Notes: generated by a model from the letters alone, not told the origin. Numbered from the stretch's first letter, positions 10,605 through 17,560 are shown. The stretch is DNA of 32,368 nt from an uncultured Muribaculaceae bacterium (GCA_910583525.1 CAJTXL010000032.1:1-32368), one strand, 5' to 3'. Translations and numbers: made by a program.

Positions 10605-12836
10605 ATGCGTAAAGTATTCATATCTATAGCCCTGACGGGTGCGCTGACAGCTGTCGGCGCACCCGACGGTGGTGAAACGGCAGTCAGTCTCAACGAAATC
10701 GTCGTATCGGCCAATCGCCATATAGGCGATGAGCGGATAGAATCGATGCCTGTATTCACGATAACCGCCGACCGTATCGCACAGATAAATCCGCAATCGG
10801 CAGCCGACATTCTTACGGCCGACGGCATGCTCACCGTACAGAAAAGCCAGTTCGGCGGAGGTAGCCCCTCAATCCGTGGCTTTGAAAGCTCGAGGGTGCT
10901 TCTTCTCGTCGACGGAGTCAGGATGAACAACCTGATATATCGTGCCGGACACCTGCAGAATATCATAACTCTCGACCCGGCGGCAATCAGCAGTGTAGAC
11001 ATACTGTATGGCCCGGCTTCGGTAGTCTACGGTTCTGACGCACTCGGCGGAGCCATCGCATTCCGCACTAAAAACCCGGAAACATCTAAAAACGGTGTCT
11101 TGTTCAAAGGCTCGGCATTCACACGGTACGGTTCGGTAAACAACGAATCTTCGTGGCATCTCGACTTTAATATTGCAGGCCCGCGTATTGCATCTTTCAC
11201 TTCTCTGTCTTTCAGCAGATTCGGCGACCTTAAATCGGGTCGCACCTCAAATCCGTTCATGAAAGACGACAGCTACATCCACCGGCAGTTCAGTGTGGTT
11301 CATGCCGACGGCAAAGATGTCCTCGTGCCTAATCCGCGCTATTGGCATCAGCTCGAATCGGGCTATCGTCAATACGACCTGATGCAGAAATTCCTAATCC
11401 GCCAATCTGAACGCATCAGACATCTGTTCAATTTTCAATTCTCCAATTCGGGCGATATTCCGCGTTATGACCGCCTCACCGACATGAAAAAAGGCAAGCC
11501 TAAGTTCGCCCAATGGTACTACGGACCTCAGACACGGCTCTTGGCCGCCTATACCCTTACCCTCGACAACTATCTCGGCGCCGACGTGGCTTCGGCTACC
11601 ATATCATACCAGAACGTCAAGGAAAGCCGACACAACCGCAAACTCGATGACCCATGGCTCGGAAACAGAAACGAACGCGTCAACATTGTAGGGCTCACAA
11701 CCGAATGGCTCAAAAATTTCGGTCCGCACTCTCTTAGGGCAGGTATCGACGCGTCGCTCCAGTTTCTCAAATCGACAGCCAACAGCGTCGACATAAATAC
11801 CGGACAGCGCAAAAACCTTGACACCAGGTACCCAGACGGACACAACCATATGCACAACGTCGACCTGTTCGCAATGCACCGCTGGTCTATCGACTCCCGA
11901 TGGGCACTGAACGACGGCATACGGGTAGGTTTCTCCTCTCTGCGCTCCACATTCATCAGCGACGAATTTTTCCCTTTCCTTGCACATAATGTAGGCACCG
12001 TACGCCAAGACAACCCGACATACAGCGCCAGCATTGGAGTCACCTTCCGACCGCGCAACGAGTGGCTTCTCGGCTTCGACCTCTCTACCGGCTATCGCGT
12101 TCCAAATATCGACGACATCGCCAAAGTGTTTGACTCCCAGCCCGGCATGGTGGTTATGCCCAACCCCGACATCAAACCCGAAAAAACTGTCAGCGCAAAT
12201 CTAAGCGCGGCATTCGTCAAAAACGACGTGTTCGAAGCCGAGGCTTCTGCCTTTGGCACTTACATGTTCGACGCTATCGCCCTTGCACCGGCACTCTTCG
12301 ACGGTAAAGACAAGGTAGAATATGACGGTGAATTGAGCGACGTCTTCTCAAGCCGCAACAACAGGCTCGCCTATGTATTCGGTGCGTCACTTAACGCCAC
12401 CCTGCGCCTTTCGGGCCACTTCAAGGCCGACGGCGCCGTGAGCTATGCCTATGGAAATATCTTGGGCCGCAACGGCGAAAAACGCATGCCCCTCGACCAT
12501 GTCGCTCCGCTTTTCGGACGTCTCGGCATTTCATACAACAGCGGCAACGACCGAATAACCGGTGAATTCTTCACTCTGTTCAATGGCCGCAAACCTCTGA
12601 GCCGATACAATCTAAACGGAGAAGACAACATTCAGTATGCCACCGTCAAAGGCCTCGACGGAGACGGGCTTCCGGCTTGGTTCACTCTAAACCTTCACGT
12701 ATCCTACCGGCCACATCCGGCGGTAACTCTCCAAGGTGGCGTCGACAACATCCTCGATACCGAATACCGCACATTCGCATCCGGAATAAACGCTCCCGGG
12801 CGTAACTTCTTCGCGGCAATCCGTGCCACATTCTGA
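10605..12836 (+). CDS. TonB-dependent outer-membrane receptor
   Basis: The 743-residue product has a signal peptide (MRKVFISIALTGALTAVGA) and goes directly to the plug domain. It lacks the CarboxypepD_reg-like N-terminal extension usual in SusC proteins. Plug motifs are visible: LNEIVVSANR as TonB-box region, SPSIRGFESSRVLLLVDGVRM, and SVDILYGPASVVYGSDALGGAI. The beta-barrel ends in FFAAIRATF with a terminal phenylalanine, as expected for BAM-dependent insertion. Size and plug sequence are nearer to the BtuB/HmuR-like (vitamin or haem) receptors than to SusC glycan importers. The substrate cannot be read from the sequence. It lies 25 bases after the previous gene and is followed by a strong terminator, so it is probably the last gene of the same operon. 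Confidence 0.93.
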   Translation: MRKVFISIALTGALTAVGAPDGGETAVSLNEIVVSANRHIGDERIESMPVFTITADRIAQINPQSAADILTADGMLTVQKSQFGGGSPSIRGFESSRVLLLVDGVRMNNLIYRAGHLQNIITLDPAAISSVDILYGPASVVYGSDALGGAIAFRTKNPETSKNGVLFKGSAFTRYGSVNNESSWHLDFNIAGPRIASFTSLSFSRFGDLKSGRTSNPFMKDDSYIHRQFSVVHADGKDVLVPNPRYWHQLESGYRQYDLMQKFLIRQSERIRHLFNFQFSNSGDIPRYDRLTDMKKGKPKFAQWYYGPQTRLLAAYTLTLDNYLGADVASATISYQNVKESRHNRKLDDPWLGNRNERVNIVGLTTEWLKNFGPHSLRAGIDASLQFLKSTANSVDINTGQRKNLDTRYPDGHNHMHNVDLFAMHRWSIDSRWALNDGIRVGFSSLRSTFISDEFFPFLAHNVGTVRQDNPTYSASIGVTFRPRNEWLLGFDLSTGYRVPNIDDIAKVFDSQPGMVVMPNPDIKPEKTVSANLSAAFVKNDVFEAEASAFGTYMFDAIALAPALFDGKDKVEYDGELSDVFSSRNNRLAYVFGASLNATLRLSGHFKADGAVSYAYGNILGRNGEKRMPLDHVAPLFGRLGISYNSGNDRITGEFFTLFNGRKPLSRYNLNGEDNIQYATVKGLDGDGLPAWFTLNLHVSYRPHPAVTLQGGVDNILDTEYRTFASGINAPGRNFFAAIRATF

Positions 12837-12858
12837 TTACGTTCCGTGCATACATAAT

Positions 12859-12905
12859 AACGCCTGGCACCTACGACCAAACATCGGATGCCGGGCGTTA
12901 TTTTT
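12859..12905 (+). terminator. Intrinsic terminator after the TonB receptor gene
   Basis: An 11-base-pair stem (12859-12869 with 12889-12899, containing one G-T pair) is followed by TTATTTTT. It lies 22 bases after the stop codon at 12836 and closes the three-gene run. Confidence 0.9.
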
Positions 12906-13011
12906 CGTTTCTATTGCCGAAGAATGCAGGTTCTGTCAGAGTATGTTTGTATTTGAACCCAATTAATACTCTAAAAATAGTTGTTGGAATAACTAAAAAA
13001 GCGTTCGAAAA

Positions 13012-13043
13012 TTTGGCTGTCTCAAAAAATAATCTTAACTTTG
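13012..13043 (+). promoter_or_regulatory. Bacteroidetes-type promoter for the tRNA pair
   Basis: TTTG at 13012-13015, a 20-base spacer, and TAACTTTG at 13036-13043 match the Bacteroidetes sigma-ABfr consensus exactly. Transcription would start near 13050, about 27 bases before tRNA-Gly. It gives an internal standard for the spacing used in this genome. Confidence 0.85.
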
Positions 13044-13076
13044 CACCGCAAAACGGTAATAATGCCGATGTCAACT

Positions 13077-13149
<73 letters not shown>

Positions 13150-13193
13150 CAAGCTTTTGAGCTTCCCTCAGTGCCCTAAAGGCACCACATCCT

Positions 13194-13277
13194 GTCCGGG
13201 TGGTGGAATTGGTAGACACGCTACTTTGAGGGGGTAGTGGCCGTAAGGCTGTGTGAGTTCGAATCTCATCTCGGACA
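13194..13277 (+). tRNA. tRNA-Leu (GAG)
   Basis: The acceptor GTCCGGG (13194-13200) pairs with CTCGGAC (13270-13276) and the discriminator is A. The anticodon stem-loop CTACT-TTGAGGG-GGTAG gives anticodon GAG. A long variable arm (TGGCCGTAAGGCTGT) and the T loop GTTCGAAT confirm a class II tRNA-Leu. It is probably cotranscribed with tRNA-Gly, 44 bases upstream. Confidence 0.96.
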
Positions 13278-13282
13278 CTTAT

Positions 13283-13315
13283 CAGACGAGTCAAATATTT
13301 GACCCGTCTGTTTTT
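13283..13315 (+). terminator. Intrinsic terminator after tRNA-Leu
   Basis: CAGACGaGTCAAA (13283-13295) pairs with TTTGACcCGTCTG (13298-13310) with one mismatch, followed by five T. It lies 6 bases after tRNA-Leu. Confidence 0.9.
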
Positions 13316-13368
13316 CTATATTGATGTCCGATATAACTTCTTGAGGCAAGATTTTTATGTTAAATACC

Positions 13369-13415
13369 ATCGAGGCATGACTACGGAGCGGAATGCGTCG
13401 TAGCCATGCCTCGAT
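13369..13415 (-). terminator. Strong hairpin at the end of the glycan operon
   Basis: ATCGAGGCATG-a-CTACG (13369-13385) pairs with CGTAG-c-CATGCCTCGAT (13399-13415) in a 17-base-pair stem with one mismatch and a 13-base loop. It sits 27 bases after the stop codon of the last gene of the minus-strand operon. The run of T after it on the minus strand is poor, so it may act as a terminator or as an mRNA 3'-end stabiliser. It could also be read from the plus side. Confidence 0.6.
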
Positions 13416-13442
13416 TATTGTTTATATTTATGGGGAGTAGCC

Positions 13443-14747
13443 TTATCCGATAGCGTCCTTGATGGTGTCGACGATGTAGCGGACGTCGTCGTCGGTGACG
13501 TAGGGCCCTGCCGGGAGGCAGATGCCGACGGCGAAGAGGCTCTCGCTGACGCCGTTGACATAGGCCGGCGCATCGCTGTACACGGGCTGGCGGTGCATGG
13601 GTTTCCAAAGCGGACGCGCCTCGATGTTGTCCGCGTCGAGGGCCATGCGCAGAGCCTCGACGTTGGCGTTTGGCTGGCAGTCGGTGGTCGGCGCAGCAGC
13701 CGCATGCACAACTCCGGCCGCGCCGCCCACAGCGCCCCTGAGCGTTTCGGCATAGGCCTTTTCCTGTCCCCTGACGTGTAGGCCGGGGTCGAGCGTGGCC
13801 GTGCAGAGCCAAAAGTTGGAGTCGTAGCGCGGCGACGGGTTTTCGTGGAGCGCCACGCCTTCGACATCCTTGAGCAGCTCGCGGTATAGCGCCTGCACAT
13901 GACGGTGGTGCGCGATATGCTCGTCGAGCACGGTCATCTGTCCGCGGCCTATGCCGGCGCAGATGTTGCTCATGCGGTAGTTGTAGCCTATGTCGCTGTG
14001 CTGGTAGTAGGGATAGGCCTCGCGTGCCTGGGTGGCGAAATAGAGCACTTCTTTGGCAGACGCTTCGTCGGGGCAGATGAGCGCGCCGCCGCCCGATGTC
14101 GTTATCATCTTGTTGCCGTTGAAGCTCAACACGCCGTAGCGGCCGAAGGTACCGAGCACCTGACCGTCGAAACGTGAACCCAATCCTTCCGCGGCATCCT
14201 CTATCACAGGGATGCCGTAGCGGTCAGCAATCTCCATGATGCGGCCGGCCTGATAGGGCATGCCGTAAAGGGCCACGGGGATGATGGCCTTAGGCTTGCG
14301 TCCTGTCTTGGCAAGGCGGTCTTTTATGGCCTCTTCGAGCAAGTCGGGGTCCATGTTCCATGAGTCCTTTTCCGAATCGATGAATACGGGCGTGGCGCCG
14401 CAGTATGTTATGGGGTGGCTCGACGCGCAGAAAGTGAAGGTCTGCACCAGCACCTCGTCGCCCGGGCCGACTCCGCAGGCCAGCAGTGCAAGGTGTACCG
14501 CAGCAGTGCCGGCACTCAGACCGACCACGCGCTTGGTCAATTGAGAATTAGGAGTGCATGATGAAGAATTCTGCATTCTGCATTCTCCATTCTCAACTCT
14601 ATTGACAAACTCTTCGAGGTCTTTCTCGAAGCCGTTGACGTTGGGACCCATGGGCACCACCCAGTTGGTGTCGAAGGCCTCTTTTATGAAATCCTGTTCC
14701 CGACCGCTCATATGCGCCAGGCACAGATAAATGCGTTCACGTTTCAT
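13443..14747 (-). CDS. DegT/DnrJ/EryC1-family PLP aminotransferase with an in-frame repeat insert
   Basis: The 434-residue product is a sugar aminotransferase of the PglE type, which converts a UDP-4-keto sugar to the 4-amino sugar. Visible motifs are GLSAGTAAVHLAL (PLP phosphate contact), FCASSHPITYCGATPVFID, IEDAAEGLGS (the Asp that binds the pyridine ring), and FNGNKMITTSGGGAL with the Schiff-base lysine in GNK. Next to a PglC-like transferase it fits making a bacillosamine-like first sugar, but no PglD-like acetyltransferase is in the window. Residues about 51-69 are encoded by an inverted-repeat insert not expected in the family, yet the frame stays open. Its first 22 bases are duplicated at 16066-16087 beyond the ATPase cassette, so the gene was probably once joined directly to the sugar-transferase gene. 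Confidence 0.92.
   Translation of the reverse strand: MKRERIYLCLAHMSGREQDFIKEAFDTNWVVPMGPNVNGFEKDLEEFVNRVENGECRMQNSSSCTPNSQLTKRVVGLSAGTAAVHLALLACGVGPGDEVLVQTFTFCASSHPITYCGATPVFIDSEKDSWNMDPDLLEEAIKDRLAKTGRKPKAIIPVALYGMPYQAGRIMEIADRYGIPVIEDAAEGLGSRFDGQVLGTFGRYGVLSFNGNKMITTSGGGALICPDEASAKEVLYFATQAREAYPYYQHSDIGYNYRMSNICAGIGRGQMTVLDEHIAHHRHVQALYRELLKDVEGVALHENPSPRYDSNFWLCTATLDPGLHVRGQEKAYAETLRGAVGGAAGVVHAAAAPTTDCQPNANVEALRMALDADNIEARPLWKPMHRQPVYSDAPAYVNGVSESLFAVGICLPAGPYVTDDDVRYIVDTIKDAIG
14541..14596 (-). repeat. In-frame MITE-like inverted repeat inside the aminotransferase gene
   Basis: The ends TTGAGAATTAGGAG (14541-14554) and CTCCATTCTCAA (14585-14596) are inverted repeats with a two-base bulge. 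The middle has an EcoRI-like GAATTC and tandem GCATTCT copies. It encodes about VENGECRMQNSS...NSQL, between the N-terminal helix and the GLSAGTAA motif. Low-complexity ATTCT-rich elements of this look are, from memory, common between genes in Bacteroidetes. Here it lies within a gene and keeps the frame. Confidence 0.65.
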
Positions 14748-14750
14748 ATC
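14729..14750. repeat. Direct repeat, left copy (22 bases) flanking the ATPase cassette
   Basis: It is identical to 16066-16087 over 22 bases and diverges on both sides. It begins AAATGCGTTC and ends TTTCATATC. On the minus strand it contains GAT plus the ATG and first codons (MKRERI) of the aminotransferase. It behaves like a long target-site duplication. Confidence 0.85.
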
Positions 14751-14765
14751 TTTATCTTATAATAT

Positions 14766-14796
14766 TTTGAGTTTTCACATATTTGGAGTACATTTG
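14766..14796 (+). promoter_or_regulatory. Promoter of the ATPase gene
   Basis: TTTG (14766-14769), a 19-base spacer and TACATTTG (14789-14796) match the Bacteroidetes consensus. The last four bases of the -7 element are the first four of the left palindrome. Transcription would start near 14803, within the palindrome, about 30 bases before the ATG at 14834. Confidence 0.6.
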
Positions 14797-14831
14797 CACA
14801 AATTTAAAATCGGATTTTAAATTTGTGCAAA
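14793..14831. repeat. Left palindrome of the cassette (perfect 19-base arms)
   Basis: TTTGCACAAATTTAAAATC (14793-14811) and its exact reverse complement (14813-14831) surround a single G. The palindrome ends 2 bases before the ATPase ATG. On each strand it contains TTTG, 21 bases, TAAATTTG, so it spells a promoter in both directions. Confidence 0.9.
14799..14831 (-). promoter_or_regulatory. Minus-strand promoter inside the palindrome, facing the aminotransferase
   Basis: Read on the minus strand, TTTG (14828-14831) is followed after 21 bases by TAAATTTG (14799-14806), a full match to the -33/-7 consensus. The start would be near 14792, leaving a leader of about 45 bases to the aminotransferase ATG at 14747. 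It may replace the read-through lost when the cassette separated that gene from its operon. Confidence 0.45.
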
Positions 14832-14833
14832 GC

Positions 14834-15979
14834 ATGGACTATATACCTCGCCAAATAACCCCTTTGATTCTTAGGGCGGAAAAATATTTCCCGGTTGTAG
14901 TGATAACCGGCCCACGCCAATCCGGAAAATCCACATTGGCAAGAACTATATTTCCCGATTTTCATGAATACAATTTTGAAGATGTTTCACTTAGGGAAAA
15001 TGTCGCCAACGACCCGAAACTGTTTTTAGACAGTTGTGGCGACAAAGTGATACTTGATGAAGTTCAACATATTCCCGAACTATTTTCATACATACAGGTT
15101 GTTGTAGACCATGATGACCAAAGGCGATTTATACTATCGGGCAGCAACAATTTTGCCTTGATGGAAAAAATAACACAATCATTGGCCGGGAGAGCTTGCT
15201 TGTTTACACTCCTTCCTCTAAGCCTGAAAGAATGTGGGGCTTATTCAGAAAGAGCGACTGAAGATTTGCTTTGTAACGGATTCTATCCCTCGGTAATTAC
15301 CGGGAAACGTCCGTTCGATTTATTCTATCCCAGTTATTATTCCACGTATATTGAACGAGATGTCAGGCAACTCAAGAATATCAGTTCGATGAATCACTTC
15401 AAGACATTCATGCGTCTGCTTGCCGGCCGATGCGGCACCGAGTTTAATGCAAATGCCTTGGCGACTGAAATCGGCATTAGCTCGCCGACTGTAAAATCTT
15501 GGCTGTCCATTCTTGAGGCATCATATATAGCGTTTACCCTCATGCCATATTATGTCAACATAAACAAGCGGCTGACAAAAACGCCCAAGGTGTATTTCTA
15601 CGATACCGGACTGCTGTGCTTCCTTCTCGGAATCGAAACGCCCGGACATCTCGAAAGCCACCCCTTGAGAGGTGCAGTATTCGAAAATCTCGCTGTGATA
15701 GAACTGCTAAAGGAACAACATAACAACGGTAAACTGCCAAATCTTTATTTCTATCGTGAAAACCGCGGAAACGAAGTGGATATTATCAGATGTGATGGGC
15801 TGCATCTTGACCTTTTCGAGGTAAAAGCAGCGAAGACATTCCACTCCGATTTTACTAAAAATCTAAAATATCTCAGCAATATCCTCGGCGACAACGTAAG
15901 GAACACAGCCGTAGTATACGACGGCGAATATATTCCCCCATCAGTAATAAACATCCGTCAACTCACCACAAAATATTAA
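14834..15979 (+). CDS. AAA-family ATPase with DUF4143 (PD-(D/E)XK-like) C-terminal domain
   Basis: I chose the ATG at 14834 (381 residues, MDYIPRQITP) because the family usually begins this way and the upstream in-frame ATG (14783) lies before the predicted transcription start. Walker A is GPRQSGKS (26-33), Walker B VILDEVQ (72-78) and a sensor-like strand FILSGSNN (99-106). YYSTYIERDVRQL (168-180) opens the DUF4143 region. A winged-helix-like NALATEIGISSPTVKSWLS follows (207-225), then YFYDTGLLCFLLG (254-266). The C-terminus has E284, NEVD (313-316) and FEVKA (328-332), the pattern of a PD-(D/E)XK nuclease fold. The family is frequent in Bacteroidales and archaea and has no settled function. 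It is oriented against the surrounding operon and shares none of its metabolic roles. Confidence 0.92.
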   Translation: MDYIPRQITPLILRAEKYFPVVVITGPRQSGKSTLARTIFPDFHEYNFEDVSLRENVANDPKLFLDSCGDKVILDEVQHIPELFSYIQVVVDHDDQRRFILSGSNNFALMEKITQSLAGRACLFTLLPLSLKECGAYSERATEDLLCNGFYPSVITGKRPFDLFYPSYYSTYIERDVRQLKNISSMNHFKTFMRLLAGRCGTEFNANALATEIGISSPTVKSWLSILEASYIAFTLMPYYVNINKRLTKTPKVYFYDTGLLCFLLGIETPGHLESHPLRGAVFENLAVIELLKEQHNNGKLPNLYFYRENRGNEVDIIRCDGLHLDLFEVKAAKTFHSDFTKNLKYLSNILGDNVRNTAVVYDGEYIPPSVINIRQLTTKY

Positions 15980-16028
15980 TCTGTCTGTGCAAATTTAAAA
16001 TCGAATTTTGAATTTGCACAGACAGATT
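15978..16028. repeat. Right palindrome of the cassette, overlapping the ATPase stop codon
   Basis: The arms 15978-16002 and 16004-16028 pair with one T-G wobble and one central mismatch (AATCTGTCTGTGCAAATT and its complement are the outer parts). The palindrome begins inside the TAA at 15977-15979, so the stem may also end ATPase transcription. It shares GCAAATTTAAAATCG-like core sequence with the left palindrome but has different outer bases (CTGTCTG). Confidence 0.88.
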
Positions 16029-16084
16029 GTAGCTCCTTTGACATTCTCCTTTGGCTGAGACCACGAAATGCGTTCACGTTTCAT
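15995..16084 (-). pseudogene. Ghost start of the aminotransferase gene left beyond the cassette
   Basis: An ATG at 16084, overlapping the sugar-transferase stop as ATGA, is followed by MKRERI exactly as in the aminotransferase. The frame then runs into cassette sequence (SWSQPKENV...) and stops at TAA (15995-15997) inside the right palindrome after 29 codons. It is best read as the original start context of the aminotransferase, cut off by the insertion. A functional peptide is unlikely. Confidence 0.6.
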
Positions 16085-16087
16085 ATC
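16066..16087. repeat. Direct repeat, right copy (22 bases) flanking the ATPase cassette
   Basis: It is identical to 14729-14750. It contains the last three coding bases (ATA) and TGA stop of the sugar-transferase gene together with the overlapping ATG. This shows that this copy lies at the original gene junction. Confidence 0.85.
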
Positions 16088-16713
16088 AGTTCGTTGTTGT
16101 ATTTCATGTGTCTGCCAAGCACGGTGCAGAAAATCATCTGAATGTCCTTGACAAACGAGTAGTGGTTGAGGTAATACAGGTTTATGCGCACTTTGTCGGG
16201 GAAAATGACCTCGTCGTTGTATCTCTGAGGGTCATCGACTTTGGCGAGCAAGTCTTCCTCGTCGCGGTATTTCAGCGATGCCGGGCCGGTAATGCCGGGA
16301 CGCAGGCGCAGCACGTCGCGGTCGGTGCCCGTGAGGCGGTCGGCGTATCCGGGCACGTCGGGGCGCGGCCCCACGAAGCTCATGTCGCCCACGAGCACGT
16401 TCCACAGCTCCGGCAGTTCGTCGAGTTTGTAGCGGCGCAGCTTGGCTCCCAGAGGCGTTATGCGGCTCTCTCCGGCCACCGACACCGACGAGCCGCCGTG
16501 GCCGACGGTCATCGAGCGGAACTTGTACATGGTGAACAGACGTCCGCCTTGCCCCACGCGCCGCTGCCTGAAGATGACCGGGCCGCCCGGCATCTTCACT
16601 TTGACGAGCACGGCAACGACAAGCAGCACCGGCCACAGGACAAGCAGCCCGACCAAAGCCATAACACGGTCGAAAAGCCATTTCATAGCCATGTCAAAAG
16701 AGGTATTTTTCAT
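16081..16713 (-). CDS. Initiating sugar transferase (PglC-like phosphoglycosyltransferase)
   Basis: The 210-residue monotopic phosphoglycosyltransferase moves a sugar-1-phosphate from a UDP-sugar to undecaprenyl phosphate, the first step of a lipid-linked repeat unit at the inner membrane. A hydrophobic re-entrant helix (about 14-38, FDRVMALVGLLVLWPVLLV) is followed by FRQRRVGQGGRLFTMYKFRSM, the catalytic Asp-Glu in YKLDELPELWNVL, DMSFVGPRP and RPGITGPASLKYRDEE. The length is that of the short PglC class, with no WcaJ-type multi-span N-terminus. The frame opens at 16713 and overlaps licD by 20 bases. The ATG at 16692, one base after the licD stop, is an equally plausible start. Its former downstream neighbour was probably the aminotransferase. 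Confidence 0.93.
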   Translation of the reverse strand: MKNTSFDMAMKWLFDRVMALVGLLVLWPVLLVVAVLVKVKMPGGPVIFRQRRVGQGGRLFTMYKFRSMTVGHGGSSVSVAGESRITPLGAKLRRYKLDELPELWNVLVGDMSFVGPRPDVPGYADRLTGTDRDVLRLRPGITGPASLKYRDEEDLLAKVDDPQRYNDEVIFPDKVRINLYYLNHYSFVKDIQMIFCTVLGRHMKYNNELI

Positions 16714-17560
16714 CGGAGCGGTCAGAATAGTCGTGTGTATCGAGATTCCACGTTGAAGCGTGCTGCTCGTAGCGGATGCGTTTGGGCGACGGCGGTTTCA
16801 TATAGTCGCCGAAGCGTGCTGTCAGAAAATGCTCCAAACCGGCTCCGACGTTCAGCTCTATGGTCTCGAAAGGAACGCGTTTCGTTTGCGCGAAATCGTC
16901 ATGGCTGTATTTGCCGTTCTTAAACAGCGCCTTTCCAAGGAAGTTGCAGAAGCATTCCGTATCGGTATCGCGCCAGCGGTATACCTGTTTCAGCCCGTAG
17001 CCCAACAGAAAGCGCTTAGGCAGAACACGGGCCATCTTCACCGCAAGTCCGGCAAGACCGCCGCGACGGTCGTAAGGCTTATTGGCAAGCCCTTTTACAA
17101 TAAGATACTTTGCCCAAAAATATTGCCAATACTGAGCAAGCCTGTTGTCGGGACATGTGTGCAGAATAAAGATGTCAACATAGACACCGTGGTGCATCTT
17201 CCATCCTTTGACAACAGGCTCTTCGTAGTAAGAATTGTTTAGACGCAATTTGGCTGTGATGACGCGCTCGTCGACCGCGCCGAGTTCCTGGAGCGTATAA
17301 CGAAAGTGGTCGCCATAGCTGTTAAATATGTCGCGGAAGCGTTCATATTCTGTCGGGGTCATGAACACGTCAAGGTCATCGTCCCACGGTATGAAACCGC
17401 CGTGTCGCTTCGCGCCGAGGGCGGAGCCGCCCATCAGACGGTAACCGATACCATATTCGGTACATAACGCATCTATATACTGCGCTATGTTCAATATCAC
17501 ATTTTGTAGTTTTTTGAGACCATAGGCGTCTTCGGTCTCACTGCGCATCAGTTCATTCAT
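16694..17560 (-). CDS. LicD-family phosphotransferase
   Basis: The 288-residue product belongs to the LicD/fukutin-related nucleotidyltransferase-fold family, which adds phosphocholine or a phospho-alditol from a CDP-linked donor to a glycan. Its signature is LMGGSALGAKRHGGFIPWDDDLDVFMTPTEYERF (about residues 42-75), with the metal-binding WDDDLDV. VYVDIFILHTCPDN follows, and the C-terminus has RYEQHASTWNLDTHDYS. The start at 17560 overlaps the previous gene by 8 bases, so the two are probably coupled. A TagD-like cytidylyltransferase lies two genes upstream and may make its donor. No choline uptake or kinase gene is seen, which makes CDP-glycerol or a similar donor at least as likely as CDP-choline. 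Confidence 0.9.
   Translation of the reverse strand: MNELMRSETEDAYGLKKLQNVILNIAQYIDALCTEYGIGYRLMGGSALGAKRHGGFIPWDDDLDVFMTPTEYERFRDIFNSYGDHFRYTLQELGAVDERVITAKLRLNNSYYEEPVVKGWKMHHGVYVDIFILHTCPDNRLAQYWQYFWAKYLIVKGLANKPYDRRGGLAGLAVKMARVLPKRFLLGYGLKQVYRWRDTDTECFCNFLGKALFKNGKYSHDDFAQTKRVPFETIELNVGAGLEHFLTARFGDYMKPPSPKRIRYEQHASTWNLDTHDYSDRSDEKYLF

Larger units (their letters stand above)
14751..16065 (+). mobile_element. ATPase/DUF4143 cassette bounded by palindromes and a 22-base direct repeat
   Basis: A 1315-base segment holds one plus-strand gene inside a minus-strand operon. Palindromes lie near both ends (14793-14831 and 15978-16028) and share the core CAAATTTAAAATCG. It sits between exact direct repeats at 14729-14750 and 16066-16087. 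Deleting the segment plus one repeat would rejoin the sugar-transferase stop and aminotransferase start as an ATGA overlap, the arrangement seen at several other junctions of this operon. No transposase is present. The ATPase/nuclease-like protein is the only candidate for mobility, or the unit may be moved by a protein encoded elsewhere. Confidence 0.65.

Noticed and set aside
14793..16028. CRISPR-like or toxin-antitoxin reading of the ATPase cassette
   Set aside because: There are only two palindromes with a gene between them, no spacer array, and a single gene without a small partner ORF.
16051..16923. 290-codon plus-strand ORF opposite the sugar-transferase and licD genes
   Set aside because: It is a shadow of two well-supported minus-strand genes. 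Its translation is His/Arg/Ala-rich without a domain.
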